Source: Pseudorhodoferax sp. Leaf274
GTDB lineage: Bacteria; Pseudomonadota; Gammaproteobacteria; Burkholderiales; Burkholderiaceae_C
Direction of reading: 5' to 3'
Length of the DNA stretch: 64,000 nt
NCBI RefSeq assembly: GCF_001422445.1
Contig: NZ_LMNA01000030.1
Coordinates: forward strand, 454,781 to 518,780
The notes beneath the pieces were generated by a model. That model searched no databases and was not told the DNA's origin. It saw nothing but the letters and a program-made list of their open reading frames with translations. How positions within the stretch are numbered: position 1 is the first letter of the stretch; every line of letters starts with the position of its first letter. The translations under genes and the position numbers were made by a program. Positions 26,023-34,046 of the stretch are shown piece after piece.

Positions 26023-26065
26023 ACGACCGCGCCCCAACCCCATCGAAGACCAGGAGACCCTGACC

Positions 26066-27025
26066 ATGAAGAAGACCTTGCAACGCCTGCTGGCCGCCTG
26101 CGCGCTCGTCGCCAGCGTGGCCGCGCACGCCCAGTTCACCGACAAGACCGTCACCATCGTCGTGCCCTACGCGCCCGGCGGCGCGGCCGACGCACTGGCC
26201 CGCGTGCTGGCCCAGCGCCTGGGCACCAAACTCGGCACCAGCGTGATCGTGGACAACCGCGCGGGCGCCAGCGGCACCATCGGCGAAAGCTATGTGGCCA
26301 AGGCCAAGCCGGATGGCACGACGATGCTCTACGACGCGACGCCGTACTCGATCAACCCGCACCTGTTCCCCAAGATGCCGTACGCGGCCGATGCGCTGCA
26401 GCCGCTGGCGCTGGTGGCGCTGGCGCCCAACGTGCTGATCGTCAAGGGCGATTCGCCGATCAAGGACGTCAAGGATCTCGTGGCCCGCGCCAAGGCCCAG
26501 CCCGGCAAGCTCAACTACGCCTCGGGCGGCAGCGGCACGGTGCAGCGCCTGGCCTCCGAACTGCTGCGCCAGAAGCTCGCCCTGGACATGGTGCACGTGG
26601 GCTACAAGAGCGGCGGCCCGGCCATCGTCGACGTGACCGGCGGCCAGGTCGACTTCATGTTCGCCACGGTGGCCGCGGCCTCGCCGCTGGTGGAATCCGG
26701 CAAGCTGCGCGCGCTGGCCGTGTCCTCGCCCGAGCGCAGCAAGCGCCTGCCGAACGTGCCCACGGTGGCCGAGACCGTGCTGCCCGGCTACGAGGCCTAC
26801 GAATGGCATGGCCTGCTGCTGCCCGCGGGCGTGCCGGCCGCCACGATCGACGCTCTGCACAAGGCGCTGGTCGAGGTCATGGCCGAGGACGAGGTCAAAC
26901 AGCGCTTCGTCGACATGGGCACGCAGCCCGCGGGTTCCACGCCGGCCGAGTTCGCGGCCTTCCTCAAGAAGGAAGACGCCAAGTGGGCCGAGGTGGTGCG
27001 CAAGGGCGGCATCAAGCTGGATTGA
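26066..27025 (+). CDS. Bug-family substrate-binding protein (cluster receptor 4)
   Basis: A 319-residue receptor. The signal (LLAACALVASVAAHAQ) is followed by KTVTIVVPYAPGGAADALARVL, VDNRAGASGTIG, KPDGTTMLYDATPYS (a variant of the PADGYTLL loop), YASGGSGTVQRLA and HVGYKSGGPAIVDVTGGQVD. The replacement of HVPYKG by HVGYKS is unusual and suggests altered ligand contacts. AGGAGACCCTGACC precedes the ATG. It ends IKLD, the same ending seen in the scar at 5745. Confidence 0.9.
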   Translation: MKKTLQRLLAACALVASVAAHAQFTDKTVTIVVPYAPGGAADALARVLAQRLGTKLGTSVIVDNRAGASGTIGESYVAKAKPDGTTMLYDATPYSINPHLFPKMPYAADALQPLALVALAPNVLIVKGDSPIKDVKDLVARAKAQPGKLNYASGGSGTVQRLASELLRQKLALDMVHVGYKSGGPAIVDVTGGQVDFMFATVAAASPLVESGKLRALAVSSPERSKRLPNVPTVAETVLPGYEAYEWHGLLLPAGVPAATIDALHKALVEVMAEDEVKQRFVDMGTQPAGSTPAEFAAFLKKEDAKWAEVVRKGGIKLD

Positions 27026-27029
27026 CGGT

Positions 27030-27914
27030 GTGGCCGCCACGCCCATCGCCGCCCCGCACTCCGCGGGCGTGAACCGGCCCGCGCGGGCGCTGCCCGCCGG
27101 CGCCTGCGACAGCCACATGCACATCCTGGACCCGCGCTTCGCGCCGTCGCCGCACTGGCTGCGCACGCCGCCCCGGGCCGAGGTGGCCGCCTACCGGCTG
27201 CTGCAGCAGCGGCTGGGCACGCAGCGCACGGTGGTGGTCACGCCGTCCACCTACGGCACGGACAACGCCTGCACGCTGGACGCGCTGGCGCAACTGGGGG
27301 CCGCGGCACGCGGCGTGGCCGTGGTCGATGCCGAGGTGGCAGAGCCCGAACTCGACCGGCTGGCCGCGCGCGGCGTCTGCGGCCTGCGCGTGAACTTCGT
27401 CTCGCCGCAGTCCTGGGGCACGACCACGCCGCAGATGCTGGACACGCTGGCGCGCAAGGCCGCGCGGCGGGGCTGGCACATCCAGCTGCTGGCCGAGCCC
27501 GACCAGATCGTCGCGATGCAGGCGCTGCTGGCCCGCCTGCCCGCGCCCTTGGTCATCGACCACCTGGGCCGCATCGAACCCGCCGAAGGCCCGGCCAGCC
27601 CGGCCTTCGGCGTGCTGCGCCGGCTGCTGGACGCCGGCCGCACCTGGATCAAGCTCTCGGGCGTCTACATGCGCTCGCGCGAGGGCGGGCCGGCCTACGG
27701 CGATGTCCGCGCCCTGGGCCAGGCCTTCGTGCAGGCCGCGCCCGAACGCATGCTCTGGGGCAGCGACTGGCCGCACACCACCGAGGCGCCGGGTACGGTC
27801 GACGACGCGGCGCTGCTCGACGTGCTGCACGCCTGGTGCGCATCGGATACGGTGCTGCACGGCATCCTCGTCGGCAACCCGGCCCGGCTCTACGGCTTTT
27901 CTGGAGACTCCTGA
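27030..27914 (+). CDS. Amidohydrolase of the LigI-like family, copy 2
   Basis: A 294-residue protein paralogous to the product of 21485-22390. It shares HMH (GACDSHMHILDPRF), VVVTPSTYGTDNACTLDAL, LVIDHLGRIEP, WIKLSGVYM and MLWGSDWPHTTE, with all active-site residues kept. A GTG at 27030, four bases after the previous stop, is the first usable start; a later GTG at 27069 would still leave the HMH motif intact. Its last base overlaps the start of the SMP-30 gene (TGATG). Two non-identical lactonases in one cluster imply two related substrates or stereoisomers. Confidence 0.85.
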   Translation: MAATPIAAPHSAGVNRPARALPAGACDSHMHILDPRFAPSPHWLRTPPRAEVAAYRLLQQRLGTQRTVVVTPSTYGTDNACTLDALAQLGAAARGVAVVDAEVAEPELDRLAARGVCGLRVNFVSPQSWGTTTPQMLDTLARKAARRGWHIQLLAEPDQIVAMQALLARLPAPLVIDHLGRIEPAEGPASPAFGVLRRLLDAGRTWIKLSGVYMRSREGGPAYGDVRALGQAFVQAAPERMLWGSDWPHTTEAPGTVDDAALLDVLHAWCASDTVLHGILVGNPARLYGFSGDS

Positions 27915-28861
27915 TGTATCTGCTGCAAGCACCCCAGGTCCGCGACCTGGAGCTCTTCACCGCCATGCCCGCCACGTTCCGCCGCGCCGAGCGCAGCGAC
28001 TGGGCCGACGCCAACCGCGGCGGCGCCGCCACCGACTCCTTCCTCGAGGGCCCGGTGTTCGACGCGGCCGGCAACCTCTATGTGAGCGACATCCCCTGGG
28101 GACGCGTGTTCCGCATCGACACGGCAGGCCAGTGGTCGCTGGTGGCCGAGTACGACGGCGAGCCCAACGGCCTGAAGTTCCTGGACGCACGCACGCTGCT
28201 CGTCACCGACTACAAGAACGGCCTGATGCGGCTGGACGTGGCGACCGGCACCGTCACCCCGCACCTGCAGCGCCGCAACTCCGAACGCTTCAAGGGCGTC
28301 AACGACATGGTGTTCGACGCGGCCGGCAACCTCTACTTCACCGACCAGGGCCAGACCGGCCTGCACGACCCCACGGGGCGGCTGTACCGGCTGCGGCCCG
28401 GCGGCCAGCTCGACCTGCTGCTGGGCAATGTGCCCAGCCCCAACGGCGTGGCGCTGTCGCCCGACGGCAAGCTGCTGTACCTGGCCGTCACGCGCGGCAA
28501 CTGCGTCTGGCGCGTGCCGCTGCTGGCCGACGGCAGCGTGGCCAAGGTCGGCCAGTTCTTCACCTCCTACGGCCCGAGCGGCCCCGATGGCCTGGCTGTC
28601 GACGCGCAGGGCAGGGTGCTGGTCGCCAACCCGGGGCTGGGCCATGTCTGGGTGCTGAACGGCCGGGCCGAGCCGGTCGAGGTGCTGCGCGGCGCGGCCG
28701 GCGCCTCCATCACCAACCTCGCGTTCGGCGGCGCGGACCGGCGCACGCTCTACGTGACCGACTCCACGCACGGCCAGGTGCTGCGCGCGCGCATGGACAT
28801 TGCCGGGCTGCCGCTGGCACGAGGCGATGCGGTGGGGGACGGGCAGGGGCACAGCGCGTAA
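27914..28861 (+). CDS. SMP-30/gluconolactonase/LRE family protein
   Basis: A 315-residue six-bladed propeller. SFLEGPVFDAAGNLYVSDIPWGRVFRID provides the first metal Glu (EGP), GEPNGLKF and KGVNDMVFDAAGNLYFTDQG the Asn/Asp ligands, and PNGVALSPDGKLLY and GPDGLAVDAQGRVLV the last. These are the Ca/Zn-binding positions of SMP-30 lactonases. It should hydrolyse a sugar or aldonic lactone. It is the last gene of the catabolic cluster and is coupled by TGATG to the second LigI-like lactonase. A third lactonase fold in one operon strengthens the case for a lactone-centred pathway. Confidence 0.88.
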   Translation: MYLLQAPQVRDLELFTAMPATFRRAERSDWADANRGGAATDSFLEGPVFDAAGNLYVSDIPWGRVFRIDTAGQWSLVAEYDGEPNGLKFLDARTLLVTDYKNGLMRLDVATGTVTPHLQRRNSERFKGVNDMVFDAAGNLYFTDQGQTGLHDPTGRLYRLRPGGQLDLLLGNVPSPNGVALSPDGKLLYLAVTRGNCVWRVPLLADGSVAKVGQFFTSYGPSGPDGLAVDAQGRVLVANPGLGHVWVLNGRAEPVEVLRGAAGASITNLAFGGADRRTLYVTDSTHGQVLRARMDIAGLPLARGDAVGDGQGHSA

Positions 28862-28874
28862 GCTCGCCCCCGCC

Positions 28875-29642
28875 ATGCACAAACTGCCCGCCGAACTCCA
28901 GCGCCTGTACCTCACCCGCCCGCCCGTCCCGGCGGGCGCCGAAACCCCGCCCCCCAGCCTGGCCGGGCCGGACGGCACGGTGCGCGCGCTGGTCATGGAA
29001 CTTGCGCGCACGCCGGACTGGGAGGTGCTCTCGCGCGTCTGGCAGGGCGTGCAGGCCGAGCTGGACCTGCCGGCCCCGGCCATCGCGGTGTCGGGGACCG
29101 ACGCCCTGCAGCTGTGGTTCTCGCTGGCCGAGCCGGTGGCCGCCGCGCAGGCGCATGCCTTCCTGAAGGGTTTGCGGCAACGCTTCCTGCCCGATGTCGA
29201 CGCGCGGCGCGTGCGCCTGCTGCCCACGCCGGACCTGCAGCGGCAGGCGCAGCCGGTGCCCGCGGCGCAGGCCGACACCGGCAACTGGTCGGCCTTCGTC
29301 GCACCGGACCTCGCGCCGGTCTTTGGCGACACGCCCTGGCTCGACATCCCGCCCAACGAGGAAGGCCAGGCCAACCTGCTGCGCGGCATCGCGGTCACGA
29401 AGAAGGCGGCATTCGACGCGGCACTGCAGGCCCTGGGCACGCCGGCACCGCGGGCTGCGCCTGCGGTTCAGCCCCAGGTGCCGAAGTTGCCGAGAGCCTT
29501 GGACGTGCCGCAGGTGCTGGAGGCGGCGGGCGGCGAGGCCGTGCGCTTCCTGCGCCGGGTGATGGACGACGAAAGCGTGCCCATGGCCTTGCGCATCGAG
29601 GCGGCCAAGGCCTTGCTGCCGCCTTCAGGCCAGCGCGGCTGA
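28875..29642 (+). CDS. Hypothetical protein of Burkholderiales type
   Basis: A 255-residue soluble protein with no signal or membrane segment. I do not recognise a named domain. Visible features are a middle segment (TDALQLWFSLAEPVAAAQAHAFLKGLRQRFLPDVDARRVRLLP) with a strand-helix pattern reminiscent of replication or primase-like folds, a PWLDIPPNEEGQANLLRGI segment, an Ala/Pro-rich linker (about 190-205), and a C-terminal helix (VMDDESVPMALRIEAAKALLP). GC and codon use match the neighbours. It lies 13 bases after the SMP-30 gene but seems unrelated to lactone catabolism, and it overlaps the 3' end of the convergent DTW gene by 18 bases. Confidence 0.7.
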   Translation: MHKLPAELQRLYLTRPPVPAGAETPPPSLAGPDGTVRALVMELARTPDWEVLSRVWQGVQAELDLPAPAIAVSGTDALQLWFSLAEPVAAAQAHAFLKGLRQRFLPDVDARRVRLLPTPDLQRQAQPVPAAQADTGNWSAFVAPDLAPVFGDTPWLDIPPNEEGQANLLRGIAVTKKAAFDAALQALGTPAPRAAPAVQPQVPKLPRALDVPQVLEAAGGEAVRFLRRVMDDESVPMALRIEAAKALLPPSGQRG

Positions 29643-30377
29643 CGCCTCGGTGGCCGCGACGGCCTCGCGCAGCCGCTGGTGCGCGGGGCTGTCCCGGTCC
29701 ACGGGCTGCTGGTTGCGCGCCTGCAGGTAGTGGTGGGTGAACACGTCCAGGTAGGCGTCCAGGGTTTGGGCCGCCCGCGCCTCGCCGGCCAGTGCCAGGC
29801 ACAGCGCGGCCACCTCGCTGGTGCAGAAGTGGTCGTTGCGGCGCGAGCGGCGCAGCTTGTACTCCGAGGCCCGGTCGGGCTCCAGGCTCAGCACGGGCAG
29901 GGCGGCCAGGTAGGGGCTCTTGCCGAACATCTTGCGGGCCTCGGACCAGGTGCCGTCCAGCAGCACGAACAGCGGGCGCCGGGCCGGCGCGGCCGGGTCC
30001 GGCCGCACGGCATGCACCACGCGCTCGGGCGCCGCATATTCGCCCGGGAACACCACATACGGCTGCCACTGCGGGTCGGCCAGCAGCGCCAGCAGGGCCG
30101 GGTCGACGGCGGTGCGCGCCCAGGTGAACGCGAACGTGTCGGCCACCATGTCGGCGATCAGCCAGCCCGTGTTGCTGGGCTTGAGCGGCTCGATGTCGGC
30201 CATCAGCAGGCACATGCCGGCGTGCGTGGGCACCACGGGCCGCAGGCTGCAGATGCAGTGGCTGGGCAACAGCCGGCAGCCGGCGCAGCGCGGGCTGCGC
30301 GAGCCGCGGCGTGCGAGGAAGGGCTTGACGCTGTGCGTGAGCCGCGCGGCACGCAAGAGGGAGACGGCATGGGGCAT
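29625..30377 (-). CDS. tapT: DTW-domain tRNA-uridine aminocarboxypropyltransferase
   Basis: A 250-residue DTW protein. C31, C34, C41 and C43 (CAGCRLLPSHCIC) form the N-terminal zinc-type cluster. D142-G-T-W145 in FVLLDGTWSEARKMF is the family signature, and LSLEPDRASEYKLRRSRRNDHFCTSEVAAL is the SAM/substrate segment. E. coli TapT (YfiP) transfers the 3-amino-3-carboxypropyl group from SAM to U47 of tRNA, making acp3U. The length and all motifs fit. A longer N-terminus (MPHAVSLLRAARLTHSVKPF) precedes the Cys cluster. The symbol is by family resemblance. Confidence 0.8.
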   Translation of the reverse strand: MPHAVSLLRAARLTHSVKPFLARRGSRSPRCAGCRLLPSHCICSLRPVVPTHAGMCLLMADIEPLKPSNTGWLIADMVADTFAFTWARTAVDPALLALLADPQWQPYVVFPGEYAAPERVVHAVRPDPAAPARRPLFVLLDGTWSEARKMFGKSPYLAALPVLSLEPDRASEYKLRRSRRNDHFCTSEVAALCLALAGEARAAQTLDAYLDVFTHHYLQARNQQPVDRDSPAHQRLREAVAATEASAALA

Positions 30378-30420
30378 GCCGCCGATTGTCCCCGCGATGG
30401 CGGGCCCCGCCCGGCAGCTC

Positions 30421-31344
30421 CTAACGCTCGCCCTTGCGGTAGGGCTTCATGAGCGCCTGCGGATACGCTGCCTTGCGCGCCACCACGATGAGCGCCAGGA
30501 TGGACAGCACGTAGGGCAGCATCAGGTACAGCTGGTAGGGCAGCACGGCATCGCCCGATTGCTGCAACCGCAGCTGCAGCGCATCGAAGAACGCGAACAG
30601 CAGCGCGCCCAGCAGCGCCTTGCCGGGCCGCCACGAGGCGAACACCACCAGCGCCACGCAGATCCAGCCGCGGCCGTTGACCATGTTGAAGAAGAAGGCG
30701 TTGAAGGCCGACAGCGTGAGGAAGCTGCCCGCCACGCCCATCAGCGCCGAGCCCGCCACGATGGCGGCCGTGCGCGTGCGCGCCACCGACAGGCCCTGGC
30801 CTTCGGCGGCCTGCGGGTTCTCGCCGACCATGCGCAGCGCCAGGCCCGCCGGCGTGCGGTAGAGCCCATAGGCGATCAGCGGCACCAGCAGCAGTGCCAG
30901 CAGCGTGAGCGGGGTCTGCGCGTTCAGCACCGGGATCGGCAGCCAGTCCATGGGCGCGAACGGCGTGACCGTGGGTGGCGTCGTGACCTTGGGAAAGCTC
31001 ACGCGGTAGCCGTAGTACGACAGCGCCGTGGCCAGCATGGTGATGCCCAGGCCCGAGACGTGCTGCGACAGCGCCAGCCCCACGGTCAGGAACGCATGCA
31101 GCAGGCCGAACACCGCGCCCGTGAGCGCCGCGACGGCCACGCCGATCCAGAGCGGCCAGCCCAGATAAACGGCCAGCCAGCCGGCGAAGGCGCCTGCGAC
31201 CATGATGCCCTCGATGCCCAGGTTGAGCACGCCGGCGCGCTCGCACAGCAGCACGCCCAGCGTGCCGAGGATCAGCGGCGAGGCGATGCGCAGCACCGCG
31301 ACCCAGAAGGCGCTGTTGGCCAGGATGTCCAGGATGTCGCTCAT
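30421..31344 (-). CDS. BMP-type ABC importer permease 2 (nucleoside/purine-like)
   Basis: A 307-residue permease of the BPD-transporter type 2 (branched-chain/ribose-like) family. About eight helices are visible; VLLCERAGVLNLGIEGIMVAGAFAG at the N-terminus is diagnostic of the YufQ/NupQ subgroup, and LALRMVGENPQAAEGQGLSVARTRT is the cytoplasmic coupling loop. Homologues import nucleosides or purine-like compounds in a system of BMP lipoprotein or binding protein, double ATPase and two permeases. The start overlaps the upstream permease by ATGA. It is the last gene of the four-gene minus-strand operon. Confidence 0.9.
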   Translation of the reverse strand: MSDILDILANSAFWVAVLRIASPLILGTLGVLLCERAGVLNLGIEGIMVAGAFAGWLAVYLGWPLWIGVAVAALTGAVFGLLHAFLTVGLALSQHVSGLGITMLATALSYYGYRVSFPKVTTPPTVTPFAPMDWLPIPVLNAQTPLTLLALLLVPLIAYGLYRTPAGLALRMVGENPQAAEGQGLSVARTRTAAIVAGSALMGVAGSFLTLSAFNAFFFNMVNGRGWICVALVVFASWRPGKALLGALLFAFFDALQLRLQQSGDAVLPYQLYLMLPYVLSILALIVVARKAAYPQALMKPYRKGER

Positions 31345-32399
31345 CGGCGGACCCTGTACTGCGTCAGCAGCGTGGCCACCAGCACCGCGAGCAGCGCGGT
31401 GGCCACGATCACGTCGGCGATGTAGGTCGGCACGCCCACGGCACGGCTCATGGTGTCGGCGCCCACCAGCACGCCAGCCACGAAGACGGCCGAGGCGACC
31501 ACGCCCAGCGGGTGCAGGCCGGCCAGCATGGCGATCACGATGCCGGCGTAGCCATAGTTGGGCGACATGTCCAGCGTCACGTAGCCGGTGCGGCCCGCGA
31601 CCTCAATGGCGCCGGCCAGGCCGGCCAGCGCGCCCGACAGCAGGGCCGTGAGCACCACCGTGCGCGTGACGGGCACGCCGGCGAAGGCCGCAGCGCGCGC
31701 ATTGGCGCCCAGCGCGCGGATGTCGAAGCCCAGCACCGTGAAGCGGAAGATCGCCCACACCAGCACGGCCAGCACCAGGCCCCACAGCAGCCCGGTGTGC
31801 ACGCGCGTCTGCGCGATGAGCTTGGACAGCTCCAGTTCGCCCTGCAGCGCCACGCTCTGCGGCCAGCCCATGGCCAGCGGGTCCTTCATGGGGCCGTCGA
31901 GCAGCGCGCCGACAGCCAGCAGCATGATGAAGTTGAACAGCAGCGTGGTGACGACCTCGTCCACGCCCAGCTTGTTCTTCATGAGCGCGGGGCCCAGCAG
32001 CAGCAGCGCGCCGGCCAGCGCCGCGGCCGCCATCATGAGCGGGAACAGCACCCACACCGGCCATGCGAGTCCGGTGCCGCCGTGCATGCCGCCGACAGCC
32101 ACGGCGGCGATGGCGCCGGCATAGAGCTGGCCCTCGGCACCGATGTTGAACAGCCGGGCCTTGAAGGCCACGGTGGCGGCCAGGCCGGTCAGGATCAGCG
32201 GGATGGCGCGGGTGAGCGTTTCGCTCCAGGCGAACACCGAGCCGAAGCCGCCGGCCAGCAACAGGCCGTAGGTGCGCGCGACGGGCGCGCCGGCCCACAG
32301 CACCAGCAGCGCGGCCACGAGCAGCGTGAACGCGACCGCGCCCACGGGTGCCAGCAGCAGCGCGCCGCGCGAGACTTCGTGGCGACGTTCCAGCCTCAT
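31341..32399 (-). CDS. BMP-type ABC importer permease 1 (nucleoside/purine-like)
   Basis: A 352-residue permease of the YufP/NupP type. Eight or more helices; TRAIPLILTGLAATVAFKARLFNIGAEGQLYAGAIAAV is the family hallmark, with KNKLGVDEVVTTLLFNFIML, and FDIRALGANARAAAFAGVPVTRT as the coupling loop. It should pair with the second permease to form the membrane channel. The start MRLERRHEV overlaps the ATPase stop by ATGA, so all three membrane-complex genes are translationally coupled. Confidence 0.9.
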   Translation of the reverse strand: MRLERRHEVSRGALLLAPVGAVAFTLLVAALLVLWAGAPVARTYGLLLAGGFGSVFAWSETLTRAIPLILTGLAATVAFKARLFNIGAEGQLYAGAIAAVAVGGMHGGTGLAWPVWVLFPLMMAAAALAGALLLLGPALMKNKLGVDEVVTTLLFNFIMLLAVGALLDGPMKDPLAMGWPQSVALQGELELSKLIAQTRVHTGLLWGLVLAVLVWAIFRFTVLGFDIRALGANARAAAFAGVPVTRTVVLTALLSGALAGLAGAIEVAGRTGYVTLDMSPNYGYAGIVIAMLAGLHPLGVVASAVFVAGVLVGADTMSRAVGVPTYIADVIVATALLAVLVATLLTQYRVRR

Positions 32400-34036
32400 G
32401 CCGTCACCTCCGCGCTGCCGGCCATCGCCAGGCCGATGGCCTCGCGCGTCCATTGTTCGGCCGGCCGCGCCGGGCCCAGGTGGCCGGCGTGCATGACGGC
32501 CACGCGGTCGCCCAGCGTCAGCACCTCGTCGAGGTCGTCGGAGATCAGCAGCAGCGCGGCACCGGCGTCGCGCGCGGCGATCAGCTGCTGCTGCACGAAG
32601 GCGACGGCGCCGATGTCCAGGCCCCAGGTGGGCTGGTGCACGACGATGAGGGCCGGAACGGAGACCGTGGCCCCCACGCTCCCCGCTGCGCGTGGTTCGC
32701 TGCCCCCCGAGGGGGCTGCCCCGCCTTGGGGCGGCCCGGCGGCGGGGCATGCCGCGTCGGCCGCCGGCAACAGCGCCCTGCCCAGGATGAGTTTCTGCAT
32801 GTTGCCGCCCGACAGCGACCGGGCAGAGGTGTGCAGGCCGCCGCCGCGCACGTCGAAGGTTTCCATGATGCGCTGGGCCTGCGCCGTGGCGGCACGCTGG
32901 CGGATCCAGCGCAGGCCGGCCAGCGCGCGCGAGAAGGTGGGCGTGCGCAGCCGTTCGGACACGGCGTTCTCCCACTGCGGCAGGTCGCCGACCACGCCCG
33001 TGCCGTGCCGGTCTTCCGGGATCCGCGCCACGCCCTGCTGGACGAGCCCGCCTGGCGTCTGCGGCAGCGGCCGGCCTTGCAGCGTCGCCGTGCCGGCGGT
33101 GGCGGGGCGCATGCCGGTCAGCAGCTCGGCCAGCGCGGCCTGGCCGTTGCCGGACACGCCGGCGATCGCGGTGATCTCGCCGGCGCGCAGGGTCAGGCAC
33201 AGGTCGCGCAGGCGGTCGTTGCCGTGGCCGGCGGTGTGCACGTTCGTCAGTTCGCAGACCACGGCGCCGACCCGCTGCGCGGGCTGTCGCTCGCGCTGCT
33301 GCACGGCATGGCCGACCATCCAGCGTGCCAGCTGGGCTTGGTCGCAATCGGCGGTGCGGCCCTCGGCCACGAGCTTGCCATGGCGCAGCACGGCCACGCG
33401 GTGCGACACGCGCAGCACCTCGCCGAGCTTGTGGCTGATGAAGACGATGGCCAGGCCCTGGGCGACCATTTCGGCCAGCGTGCCGAACAGCTGCTCGCTC
33501 TCCTGCGGCGTCAGCACGGCCGTGGGCTCGTCCAGGATCAGGATGCGCGCGCCGCGGTACAGCGCCTTGAGGATCTCCACGCGCTGGCGCTCGCCCACCG
33601 ACAGGTCGCCCACCCGCGCGTCCGCGTCGACCGGCAGGCCGAAGCGCTGCGCCACGTCGAGCAGGTGCGCGCGTGCGGCGGCGCGGCGCGACACCGGGCG
33701 CCACAGCGGCTCGGTGCCCAGGATGATGTTGTCGAGCACGCTCAGGTTGTCGGCCAGCGCGAAGTGCTGGTGCACCATGCCCACGCCGGCCGCGAGCGCC
33801 GCGCGCGGGTTGCCGGGCGCAAGCACGCGGCCGAACACCTCGATGCGGCCGGCGTCGGCGGTGTAATGGCCGAACAGGATGGACATCAGCGTGGACTTGC
33901 CGGCGCCGTTCTCGCCCAGCAGGGCCAGCACCTCGCCCTGGCGCAGGTCCAGCGAGATGCCGTCGTTGGCAACCAGGCTGCCGAAGCGCTTGGTGATGCC
34001 CTGCAGGCGCAGCACCATCGGCGCTTCGACGCTCAT
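32396..34036 (-). CDS. BMP-type ABC importer ATPase (two NBDs) with an in-frame repeat insertion
   Basis: A 546-residue double ATPase. NBD1 (1-255) has Walker A GENGAGKS, signature LSVGERQRVEILKAL and Walker B ILILDEPTAVL. NBD2 (256-546) has a degenerate Walker A (GVSGNGQA), signature LSGGNMQKLILGRAL and Walker B LIVVHQPTWGLD, as is normal for this subfamily, which usually runs to about 510 residues. Between LGRALL and PALIVVHQPTWG lies an extra stretch of about 37 residues, rich in Pro/Ala/Gly, encoded by a GC-rich palindromic repeat at about 32666-32760. It separates the signature from Walker B of NBD2. All catalytic motifs remain, so activity may persist. Confidence 0.9.
   Translation of the reverse strand: MSVEAPMVLRLQGITKRFGSLVANDGISLDLRQGEVLALLGENGAGKSTLMSILFGHYTADAGRIEVFGRVLAPGNPRAALAAGVGMVHQHFALADNLSVLDNIILGTEPLWRPVSRRAAARAHLLDVAQRFGLPVDADARVGDLSVGERQRVEILKALYRGARILILDEPTAVLTPQESEQLFGTLAEMVAQGLAIVFISHKLGEVLRVSHRVAVLRHGKLVAEGRTADCDQAQLARWMVGHAVQQRERQPAQRVGAVVCELTNVHTAGHGNDRLRDLCLTLRAGEITAIAGVSGNGQAALAELLTGMRPATAGTATLQGRPLPQTPGGLVQQGVARIPEDRHGTGVVGDLPQWENAVSERLRTPTFSRALAGLRWIRQRAATAQAQRIMETFDVRGGGLHTSARSLSGGNMQKLILGRALLPAADAACPAAGPPQGGAAPSGGSEPRAAGSVGATVSVPALIVVHQPTWGLDIGAVAFVQQQLIAARDAGAALLLISDDLDEVLTLGDRVAVMHAGHLGPARPAEQWTREAIGLAMAGSAEVTA
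32666..32760 (-). repeat. GC-rich double-hairpin (REP-like) element inserted in frame in the ABC ATPase gene
   Basis: The stretch contains two adjacent palindromes, CCCCCCGAGGGGG and GCCCCGCCTTGGGGCGGC, next to a CCCCCACGCTCCCCGCTGCG flank. I recognise this arrangement from intergenic repeats common in Comamonadaceae genomes, but I could not count copies. It sits within NBD2 of the ATPase and keeps the frame open. It is the only copy I could see in this window. Confidence 0.7.
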
Positions 34037-34046
34037 CGGCCCTTGC

